From positions 1-10,976 of the forward strand of contig CALGUM010000116.1 in NCBI GenBank assembly GCA_937902295.1: a DNA stretch of 10,976 nt, written 5' to 3'. Both the position numbers and the translations under genes were made by a program. Below, piece by piece: positions 1 through 5,825 of this stretch. This DNA comes from an uncultured Candidatus Saccharibacteria bacterium (GTDB lineage Bacteria > Patescibacteriota > Saccharimonadia > Saccharimonadales > Saccharimonadaceae). The notes beneath the pieces were generated by a model that saw only the letters and a list, made by a program, of their open reading frames with translations, had not been told where the DNA came from and made no database searches. The number at the start of each line of letters is the position of its first letter. Position 1 is the first letter of the stretch.

Positions 1-159
1 CATATGAGTTTTGAATACGCCGATGGTAAGAAAAAAGGCATTCCTAACCTAATTCATGCGTCAGGTGATCCGAGTGAGGCCGAGCAAGAGATCGGTCATT
101 GGTTTAGCGACGACGAAATCTATAGTTACGAAATCGCAACAGAGAAATTTACTCGCTAA
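1..159 (+). CDS. ndk: Nucleoside-diphosphate kinase, C-terminal fragment
   Basis: Open in frame 1 from the window edge, 52 sense codons ending in TAA at 157-159. The fragment contains NLIHASGD, which fits the NDK active-site signature N-x-x-H-[AG]-S-x. The histidine codon at 55-57 would be the phosphohistidine that carries phosphate between nucleoside triphosphates and diphosphates. It is followed by the usual tail in which an acidic helix (SEAEQEIGHWF) leads to a short C-terminal extension. NDK is a small soluble oligomeric enzyme of about 140-150 residues, so about two thirds of the gene lies upstream of the window. The ATG at 4-6 is an internal methionine, not a start, because the family fold needs the upstream part. 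Identification is good from the motif, but the fragment cannot show whether the whole enzyme is intact. Confidence 0.85.
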   Translation, partial: HMSFEYADGKKKGIPNLIHASGDPSEAEQEIGHWFSDDEIYSYEIATEKFTR

Positions 160-176
160 CACTTTCTAGTAGCGCA

Positions 177-210
177 CCTCCTCTCGTGTTGGTATACAAC
201 AGAGAGGAGG
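177..210 (+). repeat. Long imperfect hairpin after ndk
   Basis: CCTCCTCTC (177-185) pairs with GAGAGGAGG (202-210). Inside it TGTTG (187-191) pairs with CAACA (197-201) around a five-base loop, with G186 bulged: 14 pairs in all. No T-run follows, so it is a poor intrinsic terminator for ndk. It may be an mRNA 3' stabiliser or a protein site ahead of the tRNA gene. Confidence 0.5.
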
Positions 211-241
211 CCTCTAGCTTGTAGCGTGTTGCACAACATAC

Positions 242-318
242 GCCTCGGTAGCTCAACTGGATAGAGCAGATCCGTCCTAAGGATAAGGTTGGGGGTTCGA
301 CTCCCTCCCGGGGTACCA
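242..318 (+). tRNA. tRNA-Arg(CCT)
   Basis: Folds as a cloverleaf with an encoded CCA at 316-318 and discriminator A315. The acceptor is GCCTCGG with CCGGGGT, including G-U pairs at 1-72 and 4-69. The D-stem is GCTC/GAGC. The anticodon loop GTCCTAA (274-280) has anticodon CCT at 276-278. The T-arm is GGGGG-TTCGACT-CCCTC. The G1-U72 closing pair and a G-A mismatch at the top of the anticodon stem (27-43) are unusual, but the overall fold is unmistakable. It reads the rare arginine codon AGG. A strong terminator follows one base after the CCA, so the gene is probably monocistronic. Confidence 0.93.
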
Positions 319-355
319 TAGTAAAAACCCCTAGTACTGCTAGGGGTTTTTACTA
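319..355 (+). terminator. Intrinsic terminator of tRNA-Arg (bidirectional)
   Basis: A perfect 16-bp inverted repeat, arms 319-334 and 340-355, with loop TACTG. The stem contains an A-run on the left and a T-run on the right, around a CCCCTAG/CTAGGGG core. It can act in both directions. It isolates the tRNA from the membrane-protein operon that starts at 430. Confidence 0.92.
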
Positions 356-396
356 TACCAGGCTTAGTTGTGTCAGAAGAGTACCCATGGTAGGGG

Positions 397-423
397 TTGC
401 AAGAGGGTGTTGTGTAGTATACT
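397..423 (+). promoter_or_regulatory. Candidate promoter of the PH-domain operon
   Basis: A -10 like TATACT (418-423) ends six bases before the ATG at 430. A TTGCAA (397-402) lies 15 bases upstream, shorter than the optimum. If used, transcription would start at or next to the ATG, giving a leaderless mRNA. GGAG at 425-428 is too close to the start to be an ordinary ribosome site. Confidence 0.4.
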
Positions 424-429
424 TGGAGT

Positions 430-987
430 ATGTCTCGCAAACACACACATGACACTAGTGGAAAATCATTCGAGGGCCAGCGCGAAGGCGAAGAAGTGAT
501 CTTGGTATTCCGGCGCCATATGATCGCGATGCGCAAAGGGTTTTACTTGTTATTGATTCCGTTTGCACTTAGCGCAATTCCGCCACTTATATGGCAAACT
601 CAACTTGAGTTGTTTTTATTGCCCATCGCCGGACTCCTCGTAGGATTGTTGTTATTTTCGTATCACTTCTTGATGTGGTACTTTACCTTGTTTATTCTAA
701 CTGATCAGCGGTTACGCCAGGTGACACAGCATGGGTTCTTCGGTAGCGACGTGGTAGAGCTTAAACTGTCAAAAATTCATAATATCAGCTATAATATACC
801 AGGAATGAGTGGTGAAATCTTCGGATTCGGCACGATAGTGATACAGACGTATGTCGGTGATTTAACGATCCGCCATGCTGACCATCCACAAAAGATATAT
901 AATGCGCTACAAGATGCGGTAGACAACGCAGAGCGAGGAGTTCATGAAGAAGCTGACATCGAAAATCAAGCGGTCGAAGAAGACTGA
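430..987 (+). CDS. Membrane protein with bacterial PH-like (bPH2) domain
   Basis: A 185-residue protein. A polar, basic N-terminus (1-37) is followed by two hydrophobic spans at about 38-55 and 62-90. A soluble domain at about 86-165 then has the pattern of the bacterial pleckstrin-homology-like family formerly DUF304: LTDQRLRQ, a turn with GFFG, the LKLSKIHNISYN strand, GFGTIVIQT and IRHADHPQKIYNAL. The acidic tail (about 166-185) is disordered. Related proteins (YdbS/YdbT type) are membrane anchored and of unknown biochemical role, so no function is assigned beyond the domain. It ends in TGA at 985-987, evidence that UGA is a stop here. It overlaps the next gene by 44 bases, which implies coupled translation with the foldase. 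The start is the first ATG, since no upstream Shine-Dalgarno start exists. Confidence 0.82.
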   Translation: MSRKHTHDTSGKSFEGQREGEEVILVFRRHMIAMRKGFYLLLIPFALSAIPPLIWQTQLELFLLPIAGLLVGLLLFSYHFLMWYFTLFILTDQRLRQVTQHGFFGSDVVELKLSKIHNISYNIPGMSGEIFGFGTIVIQTYVGDLTIRHADHPQKIYNALQDAVDNAERGVHEEADIENQAVEED

Positions 988-2023
988 GAAGCCGACTCGG
1001 ATCACGAACGAGACAGTCGCTGAGCATCGTGAGCGTATTTTGGCGGGCGGGCGTCGATTCAAGTATCCTGTACAGTACACACGGCATCGCCTGGTGTGGA
1101 CGGCACTTGCCATCGGCACAGTGCTACTTGTGCTATTTTTGTCGATTTCATGGTGGCAACTCTATAAAGCTCAGACGACTGACCAGTTTTACTACCGGCT
1201 CACACGCCTTGTACCTCTACCGGTAGCTCAGGTGGACGGCGAAACGGTACAATACGGAGATTATTTACTGTACTATAAATCATCTGAGACATATCTCAAT
1301 ACCGTTGAGCGTGCCAATCAAGCGCAGTACGAAGGTGGCGGTGACAACAAGAGTCTCTATGATTTCCACAAAGCTCAGGCAATGCAAGCGGCAGTAACAG
1401 ACACGTTTGCTAAAAAACTTGCCGAAGAGCATGGCATTACGGCCTCTGATGCGCAGATTGACGAAGCATTTAAACGCACCACTCAGTTATCATCCGATGG
1501 CTCACAAATCAGCCAAGAGGTAATAAATCGCTCAAACGAGCAGCTACTCGGCCTGAGCCCGTCTGAGAGCCGCTATATTATGAAGAATAGTCTTCTCCGT
1601 AAAGACGTGGCCTATACAATCGACAACAAAGCACGCGAAATGTCTGAGACCATAGAGGCGACCTTAGCGCGCGATCAGGCAACAAAGTTTGAAGATATCG
1701 CAGAACGATACAACAAGGGCGAGGCGGAAGAAGTCCAAATGTTTGTATCTGGTTGGGTAAAAAAGACAAATCCAGACGGCGGCATCACAGAAGCTGCAGC
1801 CAAGCTGAAGAAAAACGAAGTAGCGGGCCCGCTCAAGCCTCTCAAGGGAGATGGCTACTACTTCGTGCGCCTACTTGATACGAATGAGCAAGGCGAGGTC
1901 AACTATCAAGTTGTGATGGTACCACTGACTGAGTTTGCTCGACGCCTCGATGCTCTAACGCAGGCTGATGCGATCCGTTATTACATCGATGTACCAGAAG
2001 TAAAACAAGAGATTCAAAGTTAG
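944..2023 (+). CDS. Membrane-anchored SurA/PrsA-like peptidyl-prolyl isomerase
   Basis: A 359-residue protein. A basic cytoplasmic head (1-49) leads into one transmembrane span at about 50-70, so the rest should lie outside the membrane. Residues about 95-230 resemble the helical SurA_N chaperone region (VDGETVQYGDYLLYY, then long amphipathic helices). Residues about 235-312 resemble a parvulin (PpiC) domain, ending in the tell-tale KKNEVAGPLKPLKGDGYYFVRLLD-type segment (289-312), although the usual FG-PF strand is degenerate. The likely role is folding of secreted or cell-surface proteins. No lipobox is seen, so it is a type II membrane protein rather than a lipoprotein. The start at 944 follows AGGAG (936-940) by three bases, inside the end of the upstream gene. 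sodA begins 16 bases after its stop. Prolyl-isomerase activity itself is an inference. Confidence 0.78.
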   Translation: MKKLTSKIKRSKKTEKPTRITNETVAEHRERILAGGRRFKYPVQYTRHRLVWTALAIGTVLLVLFLSISWWQLYKAQTTDQFYYRLTRLVPLPVAQVDGETVQYGDYLLYYKSSETYLNTVERANQAQYEGGGDNKSLYDFHKAQAMQAAVTDTFAKKLAEEHGITASDAQIDEAFKRTTQLSSDGSQISQEVINRSNEQLLGLSPSESRYIMKNSLLRKDVAYTIDNKAREMSETIEATLARDQATKFEDIAERYNKGEAEEVQMFVSGWVKKTNPDGGITEAAAKLKKNEVAGPLKPLKGDGYYFVRLLDTNEQGEVNYQVVMVPLTEFARRLDALTQADAIRYYIDVPEVKQEIQS

Positions 2024-2039
2024 CACCGTAGGAGGAACT

Positions 2040-2627
2040 ATGACGTATACACTACCAACACTTGGGTATGAGTATGATGCACTCGCACCTCACATTAGCG
2101 CTGATATTATGAAGATTCACCACGCTAAGCATCACCAGACCTACGTAGACAAACTCAATACAGCTCTGGAAGGATTGGACGCGCCAGATTCGCTTGATTC
2201 ACTACTGCGCAGTCTTGGTAGTGTGCCGCATGCGCAGCGCGAAGAGGTGCGTAACAATGGGGGAGGCCATTACAATCACTCACTCTTTTGGCAGAGTATG
2301 AGTCCTCAGGGCGGCGGCGCGCCGTCGGGTGAATTGGGCGCCAAAATCGAGCAAAAATACGGCAGTTTTCAGCAGTTTGTCGATGACTTTAGTGAGCATG
2401 CTACGAAGGTATTTGGAAGTGGCTGGGTGTGGTTGCAGCCCGATCTAAGTATCATGACGACTGCAAATCAAGATAACCCAATTATGGAGGGTGGTGAAGC
2501 ACCCCTGCTTGGACTGGACGTCTGGGAGCACGCATACTACCTAGATTATCAAAACGTCCGACCTGACTATATCAAGGCGTGGTGGAATGTAGTTGATTGG
2601 CGGGCGATAGAAAATCGATCCAAGTAG
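2040..2627 (+). CDS. sodA: Superoxide dismutase, Mn-type (Fe/Mn family)
   Basis: A 195-residue enzyme converting superoxide to oxygen and hydrogen peroxide, of full family length. Metal ligands can be read as His27 (IHHAKHH), His80 (GHYNHSLFW), Asp160 and His164 (DVWEHAYY). The GGGHYNHSLFW block and Gln144 in TANQD sit where manganese enzymes place their second-sphere Gly and Gln. Mn is therefore more likely than Fe, though a cambialistic enzyme cannot be excluded. No signal peptide is present, so it is cytosolic. A strong AGGAGG (2030-2035) lies four bases before the ATG. It is the last gene of the PH-domain/foldase operon, and a terminator follows 15 bases after the stop. In an organism of reduced metabolism it suggests exposure to oxygen or to host oxidative bursts. 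Confidence 0.96.
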   Translation: MTYTLPTLGYEYDALAPHISADIMKIHHAKHHQTYVDKLNTALEGLDAPDSLDSLLRSLGSVPHAQREEVRNNGGGHYNHSLFWQSMSPQGGGAPSGELGAKIEQKYGSFQQFVDDFSEHATKVFGSGWVWLQPDLSIMTTANQDNPIMEGGEAPLLGLDVWEHAYYLDYQNVRPDYIKAWWNVVDWRAIENRSK

Positions 2628-2642
2628 CATCTGACGCAAATA

Positions 2643-2672
2643 AAAAAACATCATCGTACGATGATGTTTTTT
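2643..2672. terminator. Bidirectional terminator between sodA and tRNA-Asp
   Basis: A perfect 15-base palindromic arm pair centred at 2657/2658: A6 CATCATCGT with its complement ending in T6. It serves sodA on the plus strand and tRNA-Asp on the minus strand. The tip is the CGTACG palindrome, so the real loop is about four bases. Confidence 0.93.
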
Positions 2673-2674
2673 CT

Positions 2675-2750
2675 TGGCGCGCTCGACCGGATTTGAACCG
2701 GCGATCTCCTCCGTGACAGGGAGGCGTGATAACCCCTTCACTACGAGCGC
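2675..2750 (-). tRNA. tRNA-Asp(GTC)
   Basis: Minus-strand cloverleaf with encoded CCA (complement at 2675-2677) and discriminator G. The seven-base acceptor GCGCTCG/CGAGCGC is perfect. The D-stem is GTGA/TCAC, and the anticodon arm is CCTCC-CTGTCAC-GGAGG with anticodon GTC (complement at 2715-2717). The T-arm is GCCGG-TTCAAAT-CCGGT. It decodes GAC and GAU. It has its own promoter and ends at the shared terminator two bases after the CCA. Confidence 0.96.
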
Positions 2751-2763
2751 AGAACTACCAGTA

Positions 2764-2792
2764 ATCATAGCAGACAAGCCGTCGCAGTGCAA
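2764..2792 (-). promoter_or_regulatory. Promoter of tRNA-Asp
   Basis: On the minus strand TTGCAC (complement 2787-2792), a 17-base spacer, then TATGAT (complement 2764-2769), 13 bases before the tRNA 5' end. Spacing is optimal and both hexamers are close to the sigma-70 consensus. Confidence 0.75.
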
Positions 2793-2821
2793 GGATATTT
2801 TCGTCCACGGAGTGTAGTGTC

Positions 2822-2850
2822 TGGTAAAATCCAGGCACCAGTCATATAAT
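2822..2850 (+). promoter_or_regulatory. Promoter of the small membrane protein/glycosyltransferase pair
   Basis: A consensus TATAAT (2845-2850) with a weak -35 (TGGTAA, 2822-2827) at 17 bases. The expected start is near 2857, leaving an 18-base leader that holds AAGAGG (2865-2870) four bases before the ATG. A second candidate -10, TATACT with an extended TG (2853-2861), overlaps it downstream. An 8-bp imperfect dyad (2817-2824/2831-2838) covers the -35 and could be an operator. Confidence 0.55.
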
Positions 2851-2874
2851 TCTGATATACTGAAAAGAGGTTAT

Positions 2875-3252
2875 ATGCGAGAAGATATTATTTCATCATT
2901 AAAGCAGTTGGGTGCTGACCGTACGACGCGGACAATCTATGCCATTATGGTGTTGTTGTGTATTGTCGCAGCGGTGTATTTTGTGGTGAGAGTTCGCGTG
3001 TCAGACATCTTGGTAACGGCGCATTATACGTCGTTCGGTGGAGTGAATTTTTATGCAATGGAGTGGTGGTATGCAATTAGTTTTATCGTATTTTTCATGG
3101 TGATTGCTACAGCACATACCGCCATAGGCGCAAAACTCATACCGCTAAAGGGCACAACAGTAGCAAATGGATTTGGAATTTTTTCGATGGGGATTGTCAT
3201 TTTTTCGATGATTACACTTACACACATTATTAATATCGCGTTCCCACTCTAG
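2875..3252 (+). CDS. Small three-span membrane protein, unknown function
   Basis: A 125-residue protein I cannot assign to a family. Three hydrophobic segments are visible at about 20-40, 64-85 and 97-120. A short charged N-terminus (about 1-19) has an amphipathic start, and the loop between spans one and two (41-63) holds HYTSFGGVNFYAMEWW. There are no catalytic-looking motifs and no signal-peptide cleavage site. The start ATG is preceded by AAGAGG at a good distance and by a TATAAT promoter. The gene stops with TAG at 3250-3252, and the glycosyltransferase starts four bases later in the same reading frame. It may therefore be a partner subunit of that enzyme, or the front part of a read-through fusion. 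The pairing suggests a role in envelope polysaccharide synthesis, by inference only. Confidence 0.75.
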   Translation: MREDIISSLKQLGADRTTRTIYAIMVLLCIVAAVYFVVRVRVSDILVTAHYTSFGGVNFYAMEWWYAISFIVFFMVIATAHTAIGAKLIPLKGTTVANGFGIFSMGIVIFSMITLTHIINIAFPL

Positions 3253-3255
3253 CGT

Positions 3256-4959
3256 ATGGACCAATCGCTCGAACTCCCGTTAGGTAAGCGAACACTCAAG
3301 TATCGCCTGTTTGAGATGCTACCTGGTCTAATGAGTTTTTCTGTGATCGGCACATTGTTTGTGCTATCTTGGTTTAGCGCCGCACTGGCGAGTCTGTATC
3401 TACTGATCATTTTGCTTGCGGCACTTGCGAGAGCGGTGCTGATTGCATTCCATACTATTCGCGGCTATCATCACCTTACAGGCGCACAGAAAGTTGACTG
3501 GCACGGACGTCTCGCGACTCTAGAAAATGCACCCGATTCTCTTGAAGTTGAGACTCGGCGCACTCACACGCAGTTTGGCCATGCGACACATCTGCGCAAC
3601 CTTCGCACCATAGCGGCAAATCCCACAGCGTACCCCAAGCCTTCACAGCTTAAGCATGCAGTCATTATTGCCGCCTATAATGAGTCAATCGAGGTAATTG
3701 AGCCTACTATCAAGGCGCTCCTTGCAACAACTATTGATAATAAGCAGCTGATTGTCGTGTTTGCCTACGAGGAACGGGGTGGTGAGGCAATGAAAAAAAC
3801 CGTCACTACACTTAAACGTCGCTATGGTGCGCAATTTGGCATGTTTTTTGCCGTGCAGCACCCGAAAGATTTACCAGACGAGGTCGTAGGCAAGGGCGGC
3901 AATATTACCTATGCAGGCGAGTTTTTGGCGCGTGAGCTGCAAAAAAAGTCTATTGCCACAGATGACGTGATTGTGACGACATTGGACTGCGACAATAAGC
4001 CACACACAGCGTATTTTGACTACGTAAGCTATGAATATATCGTACACACCAACAGGCAGCGTCTGTCATATCAGCCAATTTCGCTATTCCTTAACAATAT
4101 CTGGGATGTCCCTGCGCCGATGCGTGTTATTGCGACAGGTAACTCGTTTTGGAATATTATTTCGGCCATGCGACCAGACAAACTGCGCAATTTTGCTTCG
4201 CATTCCCAGCCGCTGACAGCACTCGTCGCAATGAACTTCTGGAGTAAGCGTTCAATTGTCGAAGACGGACACCAGTATTGGCGCAGTTATTTCCATTTTA
4301 ATGGTGAGTATGATGTGACTCCAATCTACGTACCGATCTATCAAGACGCTGTACTCTCGGATACCTACAAGAAGACCCTCTTCGCCCAGTTTAAGCAGTT
4401 ACGACGCTGGGCCTACGGTGCGTCTGATGTGCCGTATGTAGCCGTGAGGGTCTTTACGCGCAAAAGTAAGAGAAAGGTGCCACTTTTTGACTCAATCGTA
4501 AAATTTTATGAGCTACTAGATGGGCATGTGACGCTTGCGAGTGTCTCGATTATGATCGCGCTCGGTGGCTGGGTGCCACTGCTACTGAGTCCGGAGTCAG
4601 CGCGCAGTGTTTCGGCACATCAACTGCCGGTTGTGGTGAGTAGTTTACAGCAAATTGCGCTCCTAGGTCTATGTTTGTCGATATTTTTTGCCTTCAAGAT
4701 GCTACCGCCACGACCTGCACGCTACAAGCGTCACCGTACTTTTTTGATGCTTGCTCAGTGGCTATTGATGCCAATTACAGCAATTGTATATGGTGCAATG
4801 TCGGCACTGAACGCACAGACGCACTTACTGTTTGGTCGCTACCTCGATAAGTTTGATGTAACCGAAAAGGCAACTGTGAGTGATATTAAGCGAGTTCAGG
4901 GACATCGTCGCCACTGGTGGCAGTGGTGGAGGGCCTCCCGCGACGTCGGATCGAAGTAA
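3256..4959 (+). CDS. Membrane family 2 glycosyltransferase (processive type)
   Basis: A 567-residue protein. Two N-terminal hydrophobic spans lie at about 23-44 and 45-66. A cytosolic GT-A catalytic domain at about 133-390 follows, and then further spans at about 425-445, 458-482 and 495-520. Catalytic landmarks are the nucleotide-binding start VIIAAYNES (136-144), the metal-binding DCD at 244-246, the ED of VEDGHQYW at 336-337 as likely catalytic base, and QLRRW at 381-385 matching QxxRW. This layout is that of cellulose/hyaluronan-synthase-like enzymes that build and export a polysaccharide, but donor and product cannot be told. No Shine-Dalgarno lies in the three-base gap after the upstream stop, so translation probably depends on re-initiation. 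Its 3' end overlaps nrdR on the other strand by 74 bases. Confidence 0.87.
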   Translation: MDQSLELPLGKRTLKYRLFEMLPGLMSFSVIGTLFVLSWFSAALASLYLLIILLAALARAVLIAFHTIRGYHHLTGAQKVDWHGRLATLENAPDSLEVETRRTHTQFGHATHLRNLRTIAANPTAYPKPSQLKHAVIIAAYNESIEVIEPTIKALLATTIDNKQLIVVFAYEERGGEAMKKTVTTLKRRYGAQFGMFFAVQHPKDLPDEVVGKGGNITYAGEFLARELQKKSIATDDVIVTTLDCDNKPHTAYFDYVSYEYIVHTNRQRLSYQPISLFLNNIWDVPAPMRVIATGNSFWNIISAMRPDKLRNFASHSQPLTALVAMNFWSKRSIVEDGHQYWRSYFHFNGEYDVTPIYVPIYQDAVLSDTYKKTLFAQFKQLRRWAYGASDVPYVAVRVFTRKSKRKVPLFDSIVKFYELLDGHVTLASVSIMIALGGWVPLLLSPESARSVSAHQLPVVVSSLQQIALLGLCLSIFFAFKMLPPRPARYKRHRTFLMLAQWLLMPITAIVYGAMSALNAQTHLLFGRYLDKFDVTEKATVSDIKRVQGHRRHWWQWWRASRDVGSK

Positions 4960-5371
4960 TTATTCCATAAGAAGCGCCATACTGTAGGGCGCTTATTTCA
5001 TCAAACCGTTTGAGAGTGCGGTACGTCATATCCGCAACAGCGGTAGTAGTGATCGCTGCGCTAATGTCATATTGCATGATAAGGTGTTGCTCAACTGTTT
5101 GAGCAAGCTCGTAGCTTGTAGTTCCAGCAGTTTTTTTGTGAGAGGGAGCAAGTGAAGCGTATATACTCACCGTCAGCGTTCCTAGAGAAAAAGGCGAGTG
5201 TGTTGCATCGCTCCGCCTCACCATAACGTCTTCTAGGGATGGACGCTCATAGGTTGTAAACATACGCTGGCATGTGGTGCATCGTCGGCGCCGCCACACA
5301 CGAGACGAGGTTTTGTGGGGTCGTGAGTTGGCAGTAATCGTTTTTTTGTTCAAACAATATATACATATCAT
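4886..5371 (-). CDS. nrdR: Transcriptional repressor NrdR
   Basis: A 161-residue regulator of ribonucleotide reductase genes that senses dATP/ATP. The N-terminal zinc ribbon has Cys3 and Cys6 (MICIYC) and Cys31 and Cys34 (CTTC), separated by the hallmark SRP and RRRRC segments. FTTYERP (38-44) completes the DNA-binding part. Residues about 46-136 match the ATP-cone (VMVRRSDATHSPFSLGTL, later RTLKRFDEISALQYGASYG). Length matches the family, with a short divergent basic and acidic tail after about 140 that accounts for the overlap with the glycosyltransferase. The start codon lies on a NrdR-box-like palindrome, suggesting autoregulation. No strong Shine-Dalgarno precedes it. No nrd structural gene is in the window, so its targets must be elsewhere. 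Confidence 0.94.
   Translation of the reverse strand: MICIYCLNKKTITANSRPHKTSSRVWRRRRCTTCQRMFTTYERPSLEDVMVRRSDATHSPFSLGTLTVSIYASLAPSHKKTAGTTSYELAQTVEQHLIMQYDISAAITTTAVADMTYRTLKRFDEISALQYGASYGIITSIRRRGRPSTTATSGDDVPELA
4972..4994. terminator. Possible weak terminator hairpin after the glycosyltransferase
   Basis: AAGCGCC (4972-4978) pairs with GGCGCTT (4988-4994) around nine bases, just after the glycosyltransferase stop, followed by ATTTC. It is inside the nrdR coding sequence and the T-run is poor, so its activity is doubtful. Confidence 0.3.
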
Positions 5372-5386
5372 GTCTATATATTGTCA
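5371..5386. promoter_or_regulatory. NrdR-box-like palindrome at the nrdR start
   Basis: On the minus strand the core CAATATATAG matches the NrdR-box core (C-w-ATATAT-w-G) completely, within a 16-base site bounded by TGA and ACA. A second, one-mismatch core (CAATATATAC) lies at 5355-5364 inside codons near the start, 19 bases away centre to centre. The known tandem spacing is about two or three helical turns, so the pair is only roughly spaced. Confidence 0.55.
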
Positions 5387-5446
5387 TATAGCACTTAAAA
5401 ATGCTAGTGGATAACCAACGGATACTGTGGGAAAAGGTGTCCAAAG

Positions 5447-5475
5447 AAAAAACCGCCAGAAGGTCATTCTGGCGG
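5447..5475 (-). terminator. Intrinsic terminator of the 38-codon gene
   Basis: A perfect 9-bp stem (CCGCCAGAA 5453-5461 with TTCTGGCGG 5467-5475) and five-base loop. On the minus strand it is followed by six U residues (complement of 5447-5452). The T-run exists only in the minus orientation, which shows a leftward transcript arriving from the right. Confidence 0.9.
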
Positions 5476-5502
5476 AAAAAGTCCGTTATATAGTCAACGC
5501 GA

Positions 5503-5619
5503 CTATTTTTTGAGTTGTTTATGTACCTGCGACCAAGTCATATCATACTCGTAACCGAGTTTAAACTTGGCAAGGACAGATGGCTTGGATGTTTGTGTTA
5601 TTGTTACTTCGTTTGCCAT
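5503..5619 (-). CDS. 38-residue small protein, unknown function
   Basis: ATG at 5619-5617 (minus) to TAG at 5503-5505, 38 residues. It starts MANEVTITQTSKPSV, is basic in the middle (LAKFKLGYEYDM) and ends in a charged segment, TWSQVHKQLKK. I do not recognise a family. There is no transmembrane span, signal peptide or cysteine. The support is contextual. A near-consensus promoter (TTGACA, 17 bases, TATATT) ends six bases before the ATG, and a strong leftward terminator lies 28 bases after the stop. The TSS should fall on the ATG, so the mRNA should be leaderless, and indeed no ribosome site precedes it. Alternatives are a small regulatory RNA that happens to contain an ORF, or a leader peptide, although nothing downstream is obviously attenuated. 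Confidence 0.68.
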   Translation of the reverse strand: MANEVTITQTSKPSVLAKFKLGYEYDMTWSQVHKQLKK

Positions 5620-5625
5620 ACTTAC

Positions 5626-5654
5626 AATATAGCATAAGCATATTATTTTGTCAA
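5626..5654 (-). promoter_or_regulatory. Strong promoter of the 38-codon gene
   Basis: On the minus strand a perfect TTGACA (complement 5649-5654), a spacer of exactly 17 bases, and TATATT (complement 5626-5631). Six bases (GTAAGT) separate the -10 from the ATG, the normal distance to a transcription start. Confidence 0.85.
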
Positions 5655-5825
5655 CACATGAAAAAAACTAATTTATATCATAAACAGTATATGTGTTCTC
5701 GCTATACGCCTAAAACAGATGTGGAAAACTACCGTGTGATGGTGGATAGTTATGATGAGTAGATTGCTTTACAAAGATATTTTTGGTGAGTATGCTGATG
5801 GCAGGAGAAAAAATAACACAAAAAA
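5655..5825. other. A+T-rich intergenic stretch before the flavoprotein gene
   Basis: About 170 bases with no convincing gene. It holds the upstream edge of the microgene promoter, a perfect DnaA-box-like TTTTCCACA (minus strand, 5720-5728), and the promoter of the next gene. A 34-codon ATG frame from 5658 has no ribosome site and is not called. Confidence 0.5.
5768..5796 (+). promoter_or_regulatory. Promoter of the flavoprotein gene
   Basis: TTTACA (5768-5773), a 17-base spacer and TATGCT (5791-5796), predicting a start near 5803. The leader is about 23 bases and A-rich. AGGAG (5803-5807) lies 18 bases from the ATG, too far for a normal ribosome site, and an in-frame TAA at 5814-5816 rules out an earlier start. 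Confidence 0.6.

Noticed and set aside
156..536. 126-codon minus-strand frame
   Set aside because: It runs through tRNA-Arg, its terminator and the start of the PH-domain gene; its GGSRTPNL stretch is the familiar spurious translation of a tRNA gene.
2541..2792. 83-codon minus-strand frame
   Set aside because: It covers tRNA-Asp, the terminator and the end of sodA; no independent coding signal.
5624..5631. ACAATATA/CAATATAG near the microgene as a NrdR box
   Set aside because: The core is two bases short of the NrdR-box core and coincides with the -10 element; promoter identity explains it.
5580..5762. 60-codon plus-strand frame, or its inner 34-codon part from 5658
   Set aside because: The first part is antisense to the well-supported 38-codon gene and its promoter; no ribosome site precedes either ATG.
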